Part shown: positions 10,090 through 18,851 of the stretch, piece after piece
How the letters are laid out: each line of letters starts with the position of its first letter
How positions within the stretch are numbered: position 1 is the first letter of the stretch
Source of the DNA: Larkinella sp. C7
GTDB taxonomy: Bacteria > Bacteroidota > Bacteroidia > Cytophagales > Spirosomataceae
Length of the DNA: 64,000 nt
Reading direction: 5' to 3'
NCBI RefSeq assembly: GCF_006149005.1
Contig: NZ_VBSL01000004.1
Coordinates: forward strand, 598,572 to 662,571
The notes under the pieces: model-generated
Told to the model about the DNA's origin: nothing
Database searches by the model: none
The model's input: the letters and a program-made list of their open reading frames with translations, nothing else
Program-made: the position numbers and the translations under genes

Positions 10090-10479
10090 TCAGGGGGCGT
10101 TAATGGCAATCTGGTGGCCAAAGAGACGCCGAAACCAGGAGAAGAAATAATAGAAAACGTCGCGCCGGAGGAAAAGGGCTACAGGTTTGATCAATACCCA
10201 AATCGCAGCAATAATCGCAAAAAAGGGCAGCGGAATCTGGTGGGAAACCGGAGGAGTAACCAGGGCTTCGTGAACAAACAAGTGCGCAAACCCGTCTGTC
10301 AGATGATCCGTCAGTTCATACCCGGTGGAGACATCGATCGTCGCCACTTTCACGAACGACTCCTTCACCCGCCCGTCGGACACCCTGACCCAGGAGACCA
10401 GCGTCCACCCAATCAGGAGGAAAGCAATCACATGAAAAAGGGGGCGATACAAGGGCATCAAAGAATCATTTTTAGTCAA
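10090..10479 (-). CDS. small membrane protein of unknown function
   Basis: 129 residues, not recognised. Two hydrophobic segments are visible, at about residues 10-30 and 82-103, separated by a mixed segment of about 50 residues, with a basic C-terminal end (RRDVFYYFFSWFRRLF). An alternative start is the ATG at 10458 (MPLYRPLF). It lies alone on the minus strand between the YitT gene and the divergent folD. The frame is open through a region with the codon use of neighbouring genes, which supports it being real, but no partner suggests a role. Confidence 0.6.
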   Translation of the reverse strand: MTKNDSLMPLYRPLFHVIAFLLIGWTLVSWVRVSDGRVKESFVKVATIDVSTGYELTDHLTDGFAHLFVHEALVTPPVSHQIPLPFFAIIAAIWVLIKPVALFLRRDVFYYFFSWFRRLFGHQIAINAP

Positions 10480-10594
10480 ACGATGGTAAAACCCATAGTG
10501 CGGTTTTTACAAGTATACTAAATTTTTCGCTCAAAAGCCAGCCTGCTTTCAAACAATGTGCAAGAAAACCGGTCAATCGTCTGCGTAAAACCGC

Positions 10595-10602
10595 TACCTT
10601 TG
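10595..10602 (+). promoter_or_regulatory. -7 promoter box of folD
   Basis: TACCTTTG matches the Bacteroidota TAnnTTTG element exactly and lies 19 nt before the folD ATG. No clear TTTG was seen 19-22 nt upstream of it. Confidence 0.55.
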
Positions 10603-10621
10603 CGTTTTATCGAATTAGCGC

Positions 10622-11503
10622 ATGCAACTCCTCGACGGAAAAGTTCTCTCCCAGCAAATCAAACAGGAACTCGCGGCAGAAGTCGCCGAAATCAAATCCC
10701 AGGGTGGCAAAACTCCGCACCTGGTCGCCATTCTGGTCGGCACGGCGGGGCGAAGTGAAACCTACGTAGCCAGCAAAATGAAAAGCTGCGAAGAAATCGG
10801 CATGGCCTCGACGCTCATCCGGTTCGATGATTCGGTTTCCGAAGCGGAGCTGATCGACGCCGTTCAGGCCGTAAACGCCAATCCGGACATGGACGGTCTG
10901 ATTGTTCAGTTGCCCCTGCCCACCCACATTTCGGCCGACAAAGTCATGGAAACCATCGATCCGGCCAAAGACGTAGACGGTTTTCATCCGATCAACATTG
11001 GCCGGATGGCCAAGGGCTTACCAGCCTACATTTCGGCCACTCCGCAGGGCATTCTGGAAATGCTGCAACGGTATCAGATCGAAACCGCCGGCAAGCACTG
11101 CGTGGTGGTGGGCCGCAGCCAGATTGTGGGATTGCCAATGAGCATTCTGATGCAGCGCAACACCTACCCCGGCAATTGCACCGTAACCATGACCCACAGC
11201 CGGACGCAAAATCTGCCTGAAATCTGTCGTTCGGCGGATATTCTGATTGCCGCTCTGGGTCGACCGGAATTTATCACCGCCGACATGGTGAAAGAAGGGG
11301 CCGTGGTAATCGACGTCGGGCTGGAACGCGTACCGGATGCCTCCAAAAAGAGCGGTTTTGCGCTGAAAGGCGATGTAAAATTCGACGAGGTGGCTCCCAA
11401 AACGAGCTACATCACCCCCGTTCCTGGTGGCGTCGGCCTGATGACGATCTGCTCCCTGATGCAAAATACGCTGAAATCGGCCCGCAAGGAAGTTTATCAT
11501 TGA
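10622..11503 (+). CDS. folD: bifunctional methylenetetrahydrofolate dehydrogenase/cyclohydrolase
   Basis: FolD, 293 residues, interconverts 5,10-methylene- and 10-formyl-tetrahydrofolate in the cytoplasm for purine and formyl-Met synthesis. The catalytic domain has [14 protein letters not shown] (Tyr and Lys of the active site, near residues 43-48) and GLIVQLPLP near residue 94. The nucleotide-binding part has [12 protein letters not shown] near residue 162, and the family end motif [19 protein letters not shown] is intact. Length is normal. It faces the convergent large minus gene, and the 91-nt gap between their stop codons is filled by a word-repeat hairpin region. Confidence 0.97.
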   Translation: MQLLDGKVLSQQIKQELAAEVAEIKSQGGKTPHLVAILVGTAGRSETYVASKMKSCEEIGMASTLIRFDDSVSEAELIDAVQAVNANPDMDGLIVQLPLPTHISADKVMETIDPAKDVDGFHPINIGRMAKGLPAYISATPQGILEMLQRYQIETAGKHCVVVGRSQIVGLPMSILMQRNTYPGNCTVTMTHSRTQNLPEICRSADILIAALGRPEFITADMVKEGAVVIDVGLERVPDASKKSGFALKGDVKFDEVAPKTSYITPVPGGVGLMTICSLMQNTLKSARKEVYH

Positions 11504-11594
11504 GTGGTATTTCGTTGAGTGGTTGAGCGATTTGTGATTGAGTGACAAGGCGACAGGCTCTACACTCAATCGCTCAATCACAAATCACTCAATG
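11499..11594. repeat. permuted inverted repeat between two stop codons
   Basis: The left half (11499-11545) is built from the words TTGAGTG, TTGAGCG, ATTTGTG and TTGAGTG; the right half (11563-11594) contains the same words on the opposite strand but with the middle two swapped. The folD stop codon TGA lies inside the first word and the element ends one base before the stop codon of the convergent gene. Long stems can form, so it may work as a bidirectional terminator, although no T-run is present. Confidence 0.75.
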
Positions 11595-14483
11595 CTAAAA
11601 GCCAAGCCCGATCACCAGCGGTTGCACCAGCAGCTCACCGGTTTTGAGGTTATAGATGGTTCGCATCCCCGCTTCAAATGGCGTGCGTAACCGCATGACG
11701 TTGAAAACAAACGAGAGATCCAGTCCTGTCGTGTAAAACTGATCCGTGACCACCCGGTTTTGTCCCTGCACGAGCACCTGACTCTCCCCCTGGGCGGCAT
11801 CGTAAAAACCGGTGGCTTTGACCCGCTGAATGTAGACCCAGCGCCCAATCGACCAGTGGGGATTGAGCAGCGGCAGGCGGTATTCCACACTGCCTGCCAT
11901 CAACTGGTCATAACTGACATACGACTGTCCGCGCGGATAGAAAACCGCCGGTGCAAACCGGTATGTTCCCTGCATTTGCTGTTGATAACCCGCCCGCAGG
12001 CGCAACGAATGGTGTTTTCCTACCCCCGGAAAATACAGACTTCCCTGCACTGCCCACAAGTCACCGGTTAGCTTCCCGCCAAAAGGCGTGTTTCGCCAGA
12101 CGGCCGAAACTGCCTGTCCCCAGCGGGGCCCGACGTCGCGTTTGCTCTGTTTCAGGGTGCGTGAATAGGATGCCGCGTAGGACATGCCATGCAGCACGCG
12201 GTCAAAGCCGACTTCCGTGATGGGACGCACCGGCAGGTCATACCCGCTCACCTGCTGCAAGTTGTAATAAGCGGATAAAGAAGCGCTTTGAAAATACTTC
12301 GAGGTCGTGAGCTGGAGCGGAATCCGGATGCCGGCGTTCAACTGGTTGTAATTCCAGGCGTCACTCCGCAACGAATCGAGCGGTGCCCGGCGGTCGATGT
12401 AGACGGACGTGGACCGTTGGCCCCGCTGAAAACCAAGGTCAATGATGGGAAAAAGCCCCTGATAGCTGAGATTTCCGTAGTAATTCACCGTTCGTTCCGA
12501 CTGGTCATACCCCACACCCAGATCGATTTGGGTGGTGCTCAGGAGATCCTGCGACCGCAAACCGACCGTTCCACTTTGGCCGTCGGAACTCACCACCGGC
12601 CCCCAGCTATACACATTGACGGCGTTCAGCAACCGGTTAAAGCGTTTTTTAGGAAAATCCATCGTTGGCGACAGCGAATCGGCCAGGGCCATCCGCACCT
12701 GCGTCCCGCCTGCTTCCTGACTGATCAATGGGCCAAAATAACGAACGGTGCCATCGCGAACCTCGCCGACGGGAGTCCACCGGGACGGATCGAGCGGCAT
12801 TTCGGCGATGCGGTAGCCTTCGGCGTAAAAGTCGTGGAAGCTCAGTTTCTGGCCATCGGCGGAGACTGTCGGGTGATAGGCCCCGAGTGGCCGGGAGGTT
12901 ACCTGATACGACTGCCCGGTTTGGGTGTCGATCGCATAAATATTGTCGATGCCGGACCGGGGCGAATTGTAGAAAACATAGTGTTTCCAGGGTTGGGGAT
13001 GGCTGATGTTCTGCCCGGAAACCGGCATCAAATCACGTCGAATATTCGTTTCAGAATCAATGGATTGAATCGTTTTTCCGGCTTTGGTGCGGGTCACCAC
13101 CACCAGCGTCCGGTTGTCGTCCTGCCAGCGGGGCTGACCATAAAAGTCATTCTCCGGATTGTCCAGAACCCGCAGTTCCTGACCGGTCTGGGCGTCGAGA
13201 ATGACCAGCCGGATTTGGTATGATTCGTCGTTGCGGACGGCCACCACCCGGGATCCATCGGGCGACAGGGACGCTACCGAATAGCGGCTGTGGCTGGACA
13301 ACCGTTTGAGTTGGCGGGATTTCAAATCGAAAAGCTTGATTTCGGACTGAATGCGTTGCCCGAAACGGACATCATACCGGAATTCGGTCCAGCAGATTTT
13401 CCCGGCGGCCACCGAAAGCATTTCGGGGTTGTTGTATAAACCGGGTACCATGACTTTGGATTCCATGCCATTCCGGTTCAGCCGCACAAATTGCGCAATA
13501 TCCCCCAACCCGGATTTCAAGGCGATTACTTCGTGGTCTGAAATGTACTGCGGATATTGATAATTGGTAAACACCTTTCCCGAAGCAGTAACCGGAAAGG
13601 TAACCGCACCGGTTAAATGCAAATCTTCCTGTTGTTTCCGCCAGCTTTCTTCGATATCGTCCATCGACCGTCGGTAGAGTTCTTCAATCCGGTAATTCGT
13701 CGTTTTTTTTACGCTGTTGGAAAACGAAAACGGATACAGTGGAAACCGGTAATAGCGATTCAGGGCCTTGCTCCAGGCATCTGAGCCGTAGGTGCGTTTT
13801 AAATACGTAGACATAAAGTATCCCAGAACGTAATGATTGGGTACATTGTCCCGGTATGATCCGCCGACGGCTTTGGGATACCGGAACCGTTTTCCGGCCA
13901 GCAGATTGGCCCGCATGCCCAGATCGAAGTTCGGAATACGTCCGCGACCGCCCAGCGTCAGAGCAGTTTCCGTACCCACGGCGTCGCCTTCCCAAAACCA
14001 GTCCGGCACGCCCAGTGTCAGGGCCGTGAAGGCGGAATTTCCAAAAACCGTATACGCCAGCCGCGTCAGTCCCTGCAAGGCTTTATCGTATTGAACCACG
14101 TGCCGGAACTCGTGAACGGCCAGCAGATCGAGCCACTCGAGATTGCCGGCCAGAAAAGGGTCCTGGGATGGAATGGCAAAAAACTCCGAACGCCGGGGCA
14201 TCATGGTCACAAAACCGTTGCTGATCATCGTCTGGTTCTGGAGAACCACCGACAACTTGCGGGGTCTCTTTTGCAGCGTCGCACTGACGGGTTCATACAC
14301 CTGCTCCAGTCGCCGGGCAGTTTGTTGAGCGGTTTGGTCGAAACCGGTCGGATACAGCACCCGAAAGTGGGGTGTTTGTAGTTGATACCAGTGCAGGCGG
14401 GGGGGATTTTGATCCAGAACGGGGAGGGTCTGAGCCGCAGCCGACAGGGTTGTAAGCAGAAAAACCGGCAACCAATAGCGCAT
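11595..14483 (-). CDS. secreted metallopeptidase-like protein with TolB-type propeller and outer-membrane barrel
   Basis: 962 residues from the ATG at 14483, chosen because it opens a clean signal peptide (MRYWLPVFLLTTLSAAAQ); the frame extends further upstream to 14579 without a convincing start. An N-terminal peptidase-MA-like domain has HEFRH at residues 124-128 and a possible third zinc ligand Glu165 in FWEGDAVG. WD40/PD40-like propeller repeats follow (about residues 320-620, for example LSPDGSRVVAV and VSADGQKLSFHDF). The rest (about 660-962) is rich in alternating aromatic beta-strands ending in GLGF, typical of an outer-membrane barrel. Substrate unknown. Such tripartite proteins are seen in Bacteroidota; the assignment of each part is by motif only. 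Confidence 0.8.
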   Translation of the reverse strand: MRYWLPVFLLTTLSAAAQTLPVLDQNPPRLHWYQLQTPHFRVLYPTGFDQTAQQTARRLEQVYEPVSATLQKRPRKLSVVLQNQTMISNGFVTMMPRRSEFFAIPSQDPFLAGNLEWLDLLAVHEFRHVVQYDKALQGLTRLAYTVFGNSAFTALTLGVPDWFWEGDAVGTETALTLGGRGRIPNFDLGMRANLLAGKRFRYPKAVGGSYRDNVPNHYVLGYFMSTYLKRTYGSDAWSKALNRYYRFPLYPFSFSNSVKKTTNYRIEELYRRSMDDIEESWRKQQEDLHLTGAVTFPVTASGKVFTNYQYPQYISDHEVIALKSGLGDIAQFVRLNRNGMESKVMVPGLYNNPEMLSVAAGKICWTEFRYDVRFGQRIQSEIKLFDLKSRQLKRLSSHSRYSVASLSPDGSRVVAVRNDESYQIRLVILDAQTGQELRVLDNPENDFYGQPRWQDDNRTLVVVTRTKAGKTIQSIDSETNIRRDLMPVSGQNISHPQPWKHYVFYNSPRSGIDNIYAIDTQTGQSYQVTSRPLGAYHPTVSADGQKLSFHDFYAEGYRIAEMPLDPSRWTPVGEVRDGTVRYFGPLISQEAGGTQVRMALADSLSPTMDFPKKRFNRLLNAVNVYSWGPVVSSDGQSGTVGLRSQDLLSTTQIDLGVGYDQSERTVNYYGNLSYQGLFPIIDLGFQRGQRSTSVYIDRRAPLDSLRSDAWNYNQLNAGIRIPLQLTTSKYFQSASLSAYYNLQQVSGYDLPVRPITEVGFDRVLHGMSYAASYSRTLKQSKRDVGPRWGQAVSAVWRNTPFGGKLTGDLWAVQGSLYFPGVGKHHSLRLRAGYQQQMQGTYRFAPAVFYPRGQSYVSYDQLMAGSVEYRLPLLNPHWSIGRWVYIQRVKATGFYDAAQGESQVLVQGQNRVVTDQFYTTGLDLSFVFNVMRLRTPFEAGMRTIYNLKTGELLVQPLVIGLGF

Positions 14484-14646
14484 AATTTCGAAAGAGGCCA
14501 TCAAAAAAATTGGACCGGTAAGGTACACAAAAGCGCTAAACAATCGAACTGGGGCGAAATATGATTTACAAGTTGGCAATAAACCGGAAAACTGCTACCT
14601 TCAATCTCTCATTTAGGGCCATTGTCCGGCACCTATTCATTTCTTT

Positions 14647-15087
14647 ATGTTGCCCAACCGACCTTTTACCATATTAGTTGCCGAAGACGATGAAGAAGAT
14701 CGGCTATTGCTGGATGAAGCGTTTATGCAAAATGGGTTGTTCGACTGCGGACGGTTTGTCGAAGATGGGGATCAGGTCATCGACTATCTGATGAATTGCA
14801 TTGGCCCGGAGGCCGTCAACCCGCTTCCGTCGCTGGTCATTATGGACATCAATATGCCCCTCCGGAATGGATTGGAGACTCTTCAGGCAATTCGGTCCGA
14901 CCACCAGTTAAAAAATATTCCGGTATTGATTCTGACTTCATCGCGGCAGGAGGTGGAAAAAGCGTACCGCTTGGGTGCCAATTCCTACCTTGTCAAGCCC
15001 ATCCAGTTTACGGAGTTGATTCAAATGATCAGCGACGTTACGACGTATTGGCGGGATACCGTCAATCTGCCTTACAATGAATATTGA
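14647..15087 (+). CDS. single-domain response regulator
   Basis: 146-residue CheY-like receiver without an output domain, similar to the Rcp1 type that works with histidine or phytochrome-like kinases. The acidic pocket is AEDDEEDRLLLDEAF (Asp14/Asp15), the phospho-acceptor is Asp67 in LVIMDINMP, and the switch region has LILTSS and the Lys in YLVKPIQFTEL. It presumably relays phosphate from a hybrid kinase encoded elsewhere, as no kinase lies in this window. It stands alone on the plus strand, converging with the next gene across a 13-nt gap. Confidence 0.93.
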   Translation: MLPNRPFTILVAEDDEEDRLLLDEAFMQNGLFDCGRFVEDGDQVIDYLMNCIGPEAVNPLPSLVIMDINMPLRNGLETLQAIRSDHQLKNIPVLILTSSRQEVEKAYRLGANSYLVKPIQFTELIQMISDVTTYWRDTVNLPYNEY

Positions 15088-15100
15088 TCTTTTCCCGGCC

Positions 15101-16102
15101 TTATCGCACCATGTGATAGAGTACGGAAGCCCGAAAACGAATCTCTCTTAAGGCTTTATTTCCCAGCAATCCTCCCCCCGTATAGTACCGGTGGATAATG
15201 TTTTTGCTATTGCCCTGAAAATGGAGCGTATGGAGAATGATTTCTTTTTTCAACAACAGGTTATAGGCAACTGGGTGTCCATTTTTGATCACGATTTTCT
15301 TGCGCCCCAGTCCAAATTCGTATTCATCCAGATCGTAATTGGTTGCCATTGAAATGTTGTGATCGAAAGCTGACCCATTCAGACAAGCCGACAGATTACG
15401 GATGCGCGAATTTTCTTCCTCGTAATAAACATACAAAGCCGTCATGTCCGAAATGCCGGCCCGGTCGTTTTTAATGATTTTCTCCGCCCGGATCTGATCC
15501 ATGAATGTGATGAACCGGGGCAGGGTATACAGGTTACTCATCAGATCGCAAAACTGGCTGATTCCCTCCCAGGTCCAGTAAGACGAATGGCCCGATGCTG
15601 ACCGAACCCACTGGTAGTCAACGCCAACATTATAAGCAGCCTGGTATTTCGTCAAGCCGGCCTGGTTAACGTAGTGAGAAATGTCCGAATAAATCATCAC
15701 ATCCGAATCGGCCACAAAAACCTGTTGATAGCCTTCGCGTCGCATCAGTTCTTTCACCAGATACCAGCGCACAAAACAGAACAGTTCGTAGTCGTAATGA
15801 TTGGGAGACTGGTGCTGATAGACACTTTTAAACCAGTCCGTTTCCGAATTTAACAAATCACTGACGTTGTGGTGAATCAAAAACGGAAACCGGTTATTGT
15901 CGGCATCTCCCAGGAGGTGAATCGGGCTGTCGGGATTGGAGTGAGCAGCTTGCCGCAGGGTATATTCCAGGTAAAAACTGTAGTGCTGATGAACGAAAAT
16001 GATCGGAATGCCCGATCGACCTCCCGACTTTTGGTTTTGGTCCCGGGTGGTTCCGGGAACGGTTTCTTTCAAGTCGGCAGAGGAAGGAGACGTATTTATC
16101 AT
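15101..16102 (-). CDS. glycosyltransferase-like protein (GT-A fold, DxD)
   Basis: 333 residues. After a polar N-terminal tail of about 30 residues the domain starts at IPIIFVHQHYSFYLEYTLRQA and continues with SPIHLLGDADN, resembling nucleotide-diphospho-sugar transferases. FVADSDVMIYSD near residue 127 carries a DxD motif expected to bind Mn and the sugar nucleotide, and a late HTLHFQGNSKNIIHRYY may close the active site. No signal peptide or membrane segment. It is not near other polysaccharide genes, so donor and acceptor are unknown. It could also be an inactive family member. Confidence 0.6.
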   Translation of the reverse strand: MINTSPSSADLKETVPGTTRDQNQKSGGRSGIPIIFVHQHYSFYLEYTLRQAAHSNPDSPIHLLGDADNNRFPFLIHHNVSDLLNSETDWFKSVYQHQSPNHYDYELFCFVRWYLVKELMRREGYQQVFVADSDVMIYSDISHYVNQAGLTKYQAAYNVGVDYQWVRSASGHSSYWTWEGISQFCDLMSNLYTLPRFITFMDQIRAEKIIKNDRAGISDMTALYVYYEEENSRIRNLSACLNGSAFDHNISMATNYDLDEYEFGLGRKKIVIKNGHPVAYNLLLKKEIILHTLHFQGNSKNIIHRYYTGGGLLGNKALREIRFRASVLYHMVR

Positions 16103-16175
16103 ACAGAGGCTGTTGAGTAAAAACTGATACTAATATAGCAATCTTATCAATTGACCCAATATGGAGTCGATTCGT

Positions 16176-17606
16176 TTAAAAAAATTTTAAAATTATTTTT
16201 ACCATTCGTTTAACTTTGTCTGAATAAGGCGGATATAGTAACTTTAAGTTTCCAAACTGACGTTTCACCACCCCGCGGGCATTGGAAAATTCCTGAAAAC
16301 CATAAAAACCGTTCGATTTTCCGATCCCACTCTGATTGACTCCTCCCACCGGCAATTCAGCATGGGCAAAGTGAATGATCGTGTCATTGAGAACCGTATT
16401 CCCGGCCGTCGTTCGGTTCAGCCAGAACTGGCGGTTTGATTCTTTGCCGCTAAAAATATACAAGACGAGCGGTTTGGGCCGCCCGCCCAGAAAACGAACC
16501 ACTTCTTCGCGGGTATCATACGGAATGACGGGCAAAAGAGGACCAAAAATTTCTTCCTGCATCACGGCCATTTTTACCGTCACATTTTCGAGCAGCGTAG
16601 GCTCCATCAACCGGTCACCGGCATCCGTTTGCCCACCGATCGACACGGTGGCTCCTTTCTGTACGGCATCGTCCAACAGGGATTTAAGCCGCTGGAAATG
16701 CCGGTCATTGATGATCCGGGCATAACTTTCGGAAGCCTGAATCCCCTTCCCCTCCGCATCGTACATGACCCGAATCGCTTCACGAATCTCCCGGATAAAC
16801 CGGTCTTTTTCCGACCGCTGAATCAGAATGAAATCCGGAGCGACGCAGGTCTGTCCGTTGTTGATCCATTTTCCCCAGGCAATCTGCCGGGCTGCGGTCC
16901 GGATTTCAGCGGTTTCGTCAATAATGACGGGCGACTTTCCGCCCAGTTCCAGGGTAACGGACGTCAGGTTCCGGGCTGCTGCCGTCATCACCCCTTTTCC
17001 AACTTCCGAACTGCCTGTAAAGAAAATATGATCAAAAGGTAATTCCAATAAGTATTGAGCCAACGTAGCATCCCCCTCCAAAACTGCCACTTCTTCCGGT
17101 GGAAATAGCTGCTGCACCAGCACCCGAAGGAAAGCAGAAGCACCAGGAGACTGCTCAGACGGTTTGATGAACGCCGTATTCCCGGCGGCTATCGCCGAAA
17201 TGAGTGGTTTCAAAGTCAGATAAATAGGGTAATTCCAGGGTGAAATGATGAGCGTAACACCCTTGGGTTCATACTGTATATAGCTGGTTATTCCCAGCAT
17301 ACCCAGCGGTGTAGGAACCGGCTGGGGTTTCATCCATCTTTTCAGATGACGGATGGCCACATTCAGTTCGTTGATCGTGCCATACACCTCGGTCAAATCG
17401 GTTTCGGTTGCTGGTTTCCGGGAATCGGCATAAAGTGCCTTTGCTAAAACCGTTCGGTTCGCCAGCAGATACGCTTGTATCTTTTTCAGTTTAGCCACCC
17501 GTTCCCCGGCCGATGATTCTTTCAGAAAAACCGTCTGTCGGCGTTGGGCATCGAACAAATCCCGAAGCTGTGTCTTATTTTCGCAATTAAATGGCGGCAA
17601 GATCAT
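16176..17606 (-). CDS. aldehyde dehydrogenase, class 3-like
   Basis: NAD(P)-dependent aldehyde dehydrogenase of 476 residues. Catalytic Cys254 is in NNGQTCVAPD and the general base Glu220 in LELGGKSPVII; the cofactor motif FFTGSSEVGKGVM precedes them. The C-terminal end VKRMVKIILKFF is basic and hydrophobic, as in class 3 fatty-aldehyde dehydrogenases that attach to membranes, so long-chain aldehydes are a reasonable substrate. It is divergent from the HTH regulator gene that starts 74 nt away, which raises the possibility that the regulator controls it. Confidence 0.93.
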   Translation of the reverse strand: MILPPFNCENKTQLRDLFDAQRRQTVFLKESSAGERVAKLKKIQAYLLANRTVLAKALYADSRKPATETDLTEVYGTINELNVAIRHLKRWMKPQPVPTPLGMLGITSYIQYEPKGVTLIISPWNYPIYLTLKPLISAIAAGNTAFIKPSEQSPGASAFLRVLVQQLFPPEEVAVLEGDATLAQYLLELPFDHIFFTGSSEVGKGVMTAAARNLTSVTLELGGKSPVIIDETAEIRTAARQIAWGKWINNGQTCVAPDFILIQRSEKDRFIREIREAIRVMYDAEGKGIQASESYARIINDRHFQRLKSLLDDAVQKGATVSIGGQTDAGDRLMEPTLLENVTVKMAVMQEEIFGPLLPVIPYDTREEVVRFLGGRPKPLVLYIFSGKESNRQFWLNRTTAGNTVLNDTIIHFAHAELPVGGVNQSGIGKSNGFYGFQEFSNARGVVKRQFGNLKLLYPPYSDKVKRMVKIILKFF

Positions 17607-17656
17607 TGCATGATTACGTTTTCATGAAAAAACAGGTAATAATACAGAAATACTAA

Positions 17657-17664
17657 TATTTTTG
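17657..17664 (+). promoter_or_regulatory. -7 promoter box of the HTH gene
   Basis: TATTTTTG matches TAnnTTTG and lies 15 nt before the ATG at 17680, giving a very short leader. Confidence 0.5.
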
Positions 17665-17679
17665 TCAAAACACTGCCCG

Positions 17680-18780
17680 ATGAGTATTGTCAGCAACAAC
17701 ATTAAATACCTTCGCCGGCTCAATGGGTTGACTCAGGAACAGTTTGCCCGGCGGATTGGCATCAAACGATCACTGTTGGGGGCTTACGAAGAAGCCCGGG
17801 CCAACCCTAATCTGGACAATCTAATGTCGATTGCCCGCGCGTTCAGCACCACGGTCGATAATCTGTTGAAAAGTGATTTGCGGAAAATCCGTGAAACACC
17901 CGATCTGTCGTTGCCGCTCGACCGCCCGTCGTCAGGTACCCAGCCCTCCACCGGTTTTCCGGCCTCGCCCCTGCCAAAGGAGATTGTCGAAACTGAAAAT
18001 ACCGCGTCTGCTCCCCAGGCTCTCTCGTCCGTTCTTGAAAAATACTACCAGCAACCGGCCACCAAGCCCCCGGTAAACTTTCAGAAACCGGTCGATCATT
18101 ACCCGCCTGCCCAGCCGCAAATCAAGCTGGTATCGCAACGGATTGTTCCCCGGCCGGTTTCGCGTCGCGAAGGATTCTCACCTTTTTCTTTGTCTGGTAA
18201 TCCGCCTTCACCACAACCTTTGTCTTTCAATAATAGTTACGATACTACGCGAACGGTAACCAGTTCGCCCCCCGAACACCGCAGTTCGGCCGAAACGTAT
18301 TCAACCAGTACAATTGCTTATGTTCGCAAGCGGCAGTTCAGCGATTATATGCAGCGGTACCAGCAGCCCGATTTTCTGAATCGGTTGGCGATTTTACAAT
18401 TACCTTTGCTCCCTCCCGACACTTATCGGGCTTTTGAAGCGGGGGAAGAGTTTGCCTTTCCGGGCGCGGTGCTCATTGGCAAATACATCCGGAACTGGTA
18501 TGATATTGCCGACAACAAGCTGTATGTCCTGTTGATCCAGAACCAGGGCATCCTGTGCCGCCGGGTTTTCAATCAGGTCAAATTAAAAGGTACATTGCTG
18601 TTGTCTTCCGATCAACCCTCAATCAACAGCCGGGAAGTTTCCATTCGTGAAGTGATCGAAGTGTGGGAGGTTTCGGCTTTTATCAGTCAGCAAATGCCCG
18701 AAGCAAGCCCTTCCCTGGATGGCATTCGAACCCTGGTTGAGGACCTGCAGTATGAACTGGATCGCATTCAGAAAAAATAA
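17680..18780 (+). CDS. XRE-type HTH regulator with degenerate S24-like domain
   Basis: 366 residues from the ATG at 17680 (an upstream TTG at 17662 is inside the promoter region). The N-terminal HTH covers NNIKYLRRLNGLTQEQFARR to about residue 65. A long Pro/Ser/Gln-rich linker follows (about 75-205). The C-terminal part resembles the LexA/phage-repressor S24 core: it reads TYRAFEAGEEFAFPGAV where such proteins have a GDSM-type motif, later YVLLIQNQGILCRRVF, and ends with the family-like EVIEVWEVSAFISQQMP. The Ser and Lys of the autoprotease are not present, so self-cleavage is unlikely; dimerisation is the probable role. Divergent from the aldehyde dehydrogenase gene. Confidence 0.85.
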   Translation: MSIVSNNIKYLRRLNGLTQEQFARRIGIKRSLLGAYEEARANPNLDNLMSIARAFSTTVDNLLKSDLRKIRETPDLSLPLDRPSSGTQPSTGFPASPLPKEIVETENTASAPQALSSVLEKYYQQPATKPPVNFQKPVDHYPPAQPQIKLVSQRIVPRPVSRREGFSPFSLSGNPPSPQPLSFNNSYDTTRTVTSSPPEHRSSAETYSTSTIAYVRKRQFSDYMQRYQQPDFLNRLAILQLPLLPPDTYRAFEAGEEFAFPGAVLIGKYIRNWYDIADNKLYVLLIQNQGILCRRVFNQVKLKGTLLLSSDQPSINSREVSIREVIEVWEVSAFISQQMPEASPSLDGIRTLVEDLQYELDRIQKK

Positions 18781-18851
18781 TGCAGGCAGGCATCATCCGA
18801 ATGTACAGTGCGCTTACTAAAGTATATTGACAACGTTACCGACTTACTAGT

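Noticed and set aside
12288..13223. 311-codon plus-strand frame antisense to the metallopeptidase/propeller gene
   Set aside because: Shadow; no start context and no domain, while the minus strand has clear motifs.
14483..14579. Longer N-terminus of the metallopeptidase/propeller protein
   Set aside because: The added 32 residues place a second hydrophobic stretch ahead of a good signal peptide, so the ATG at 14483 is preferred.
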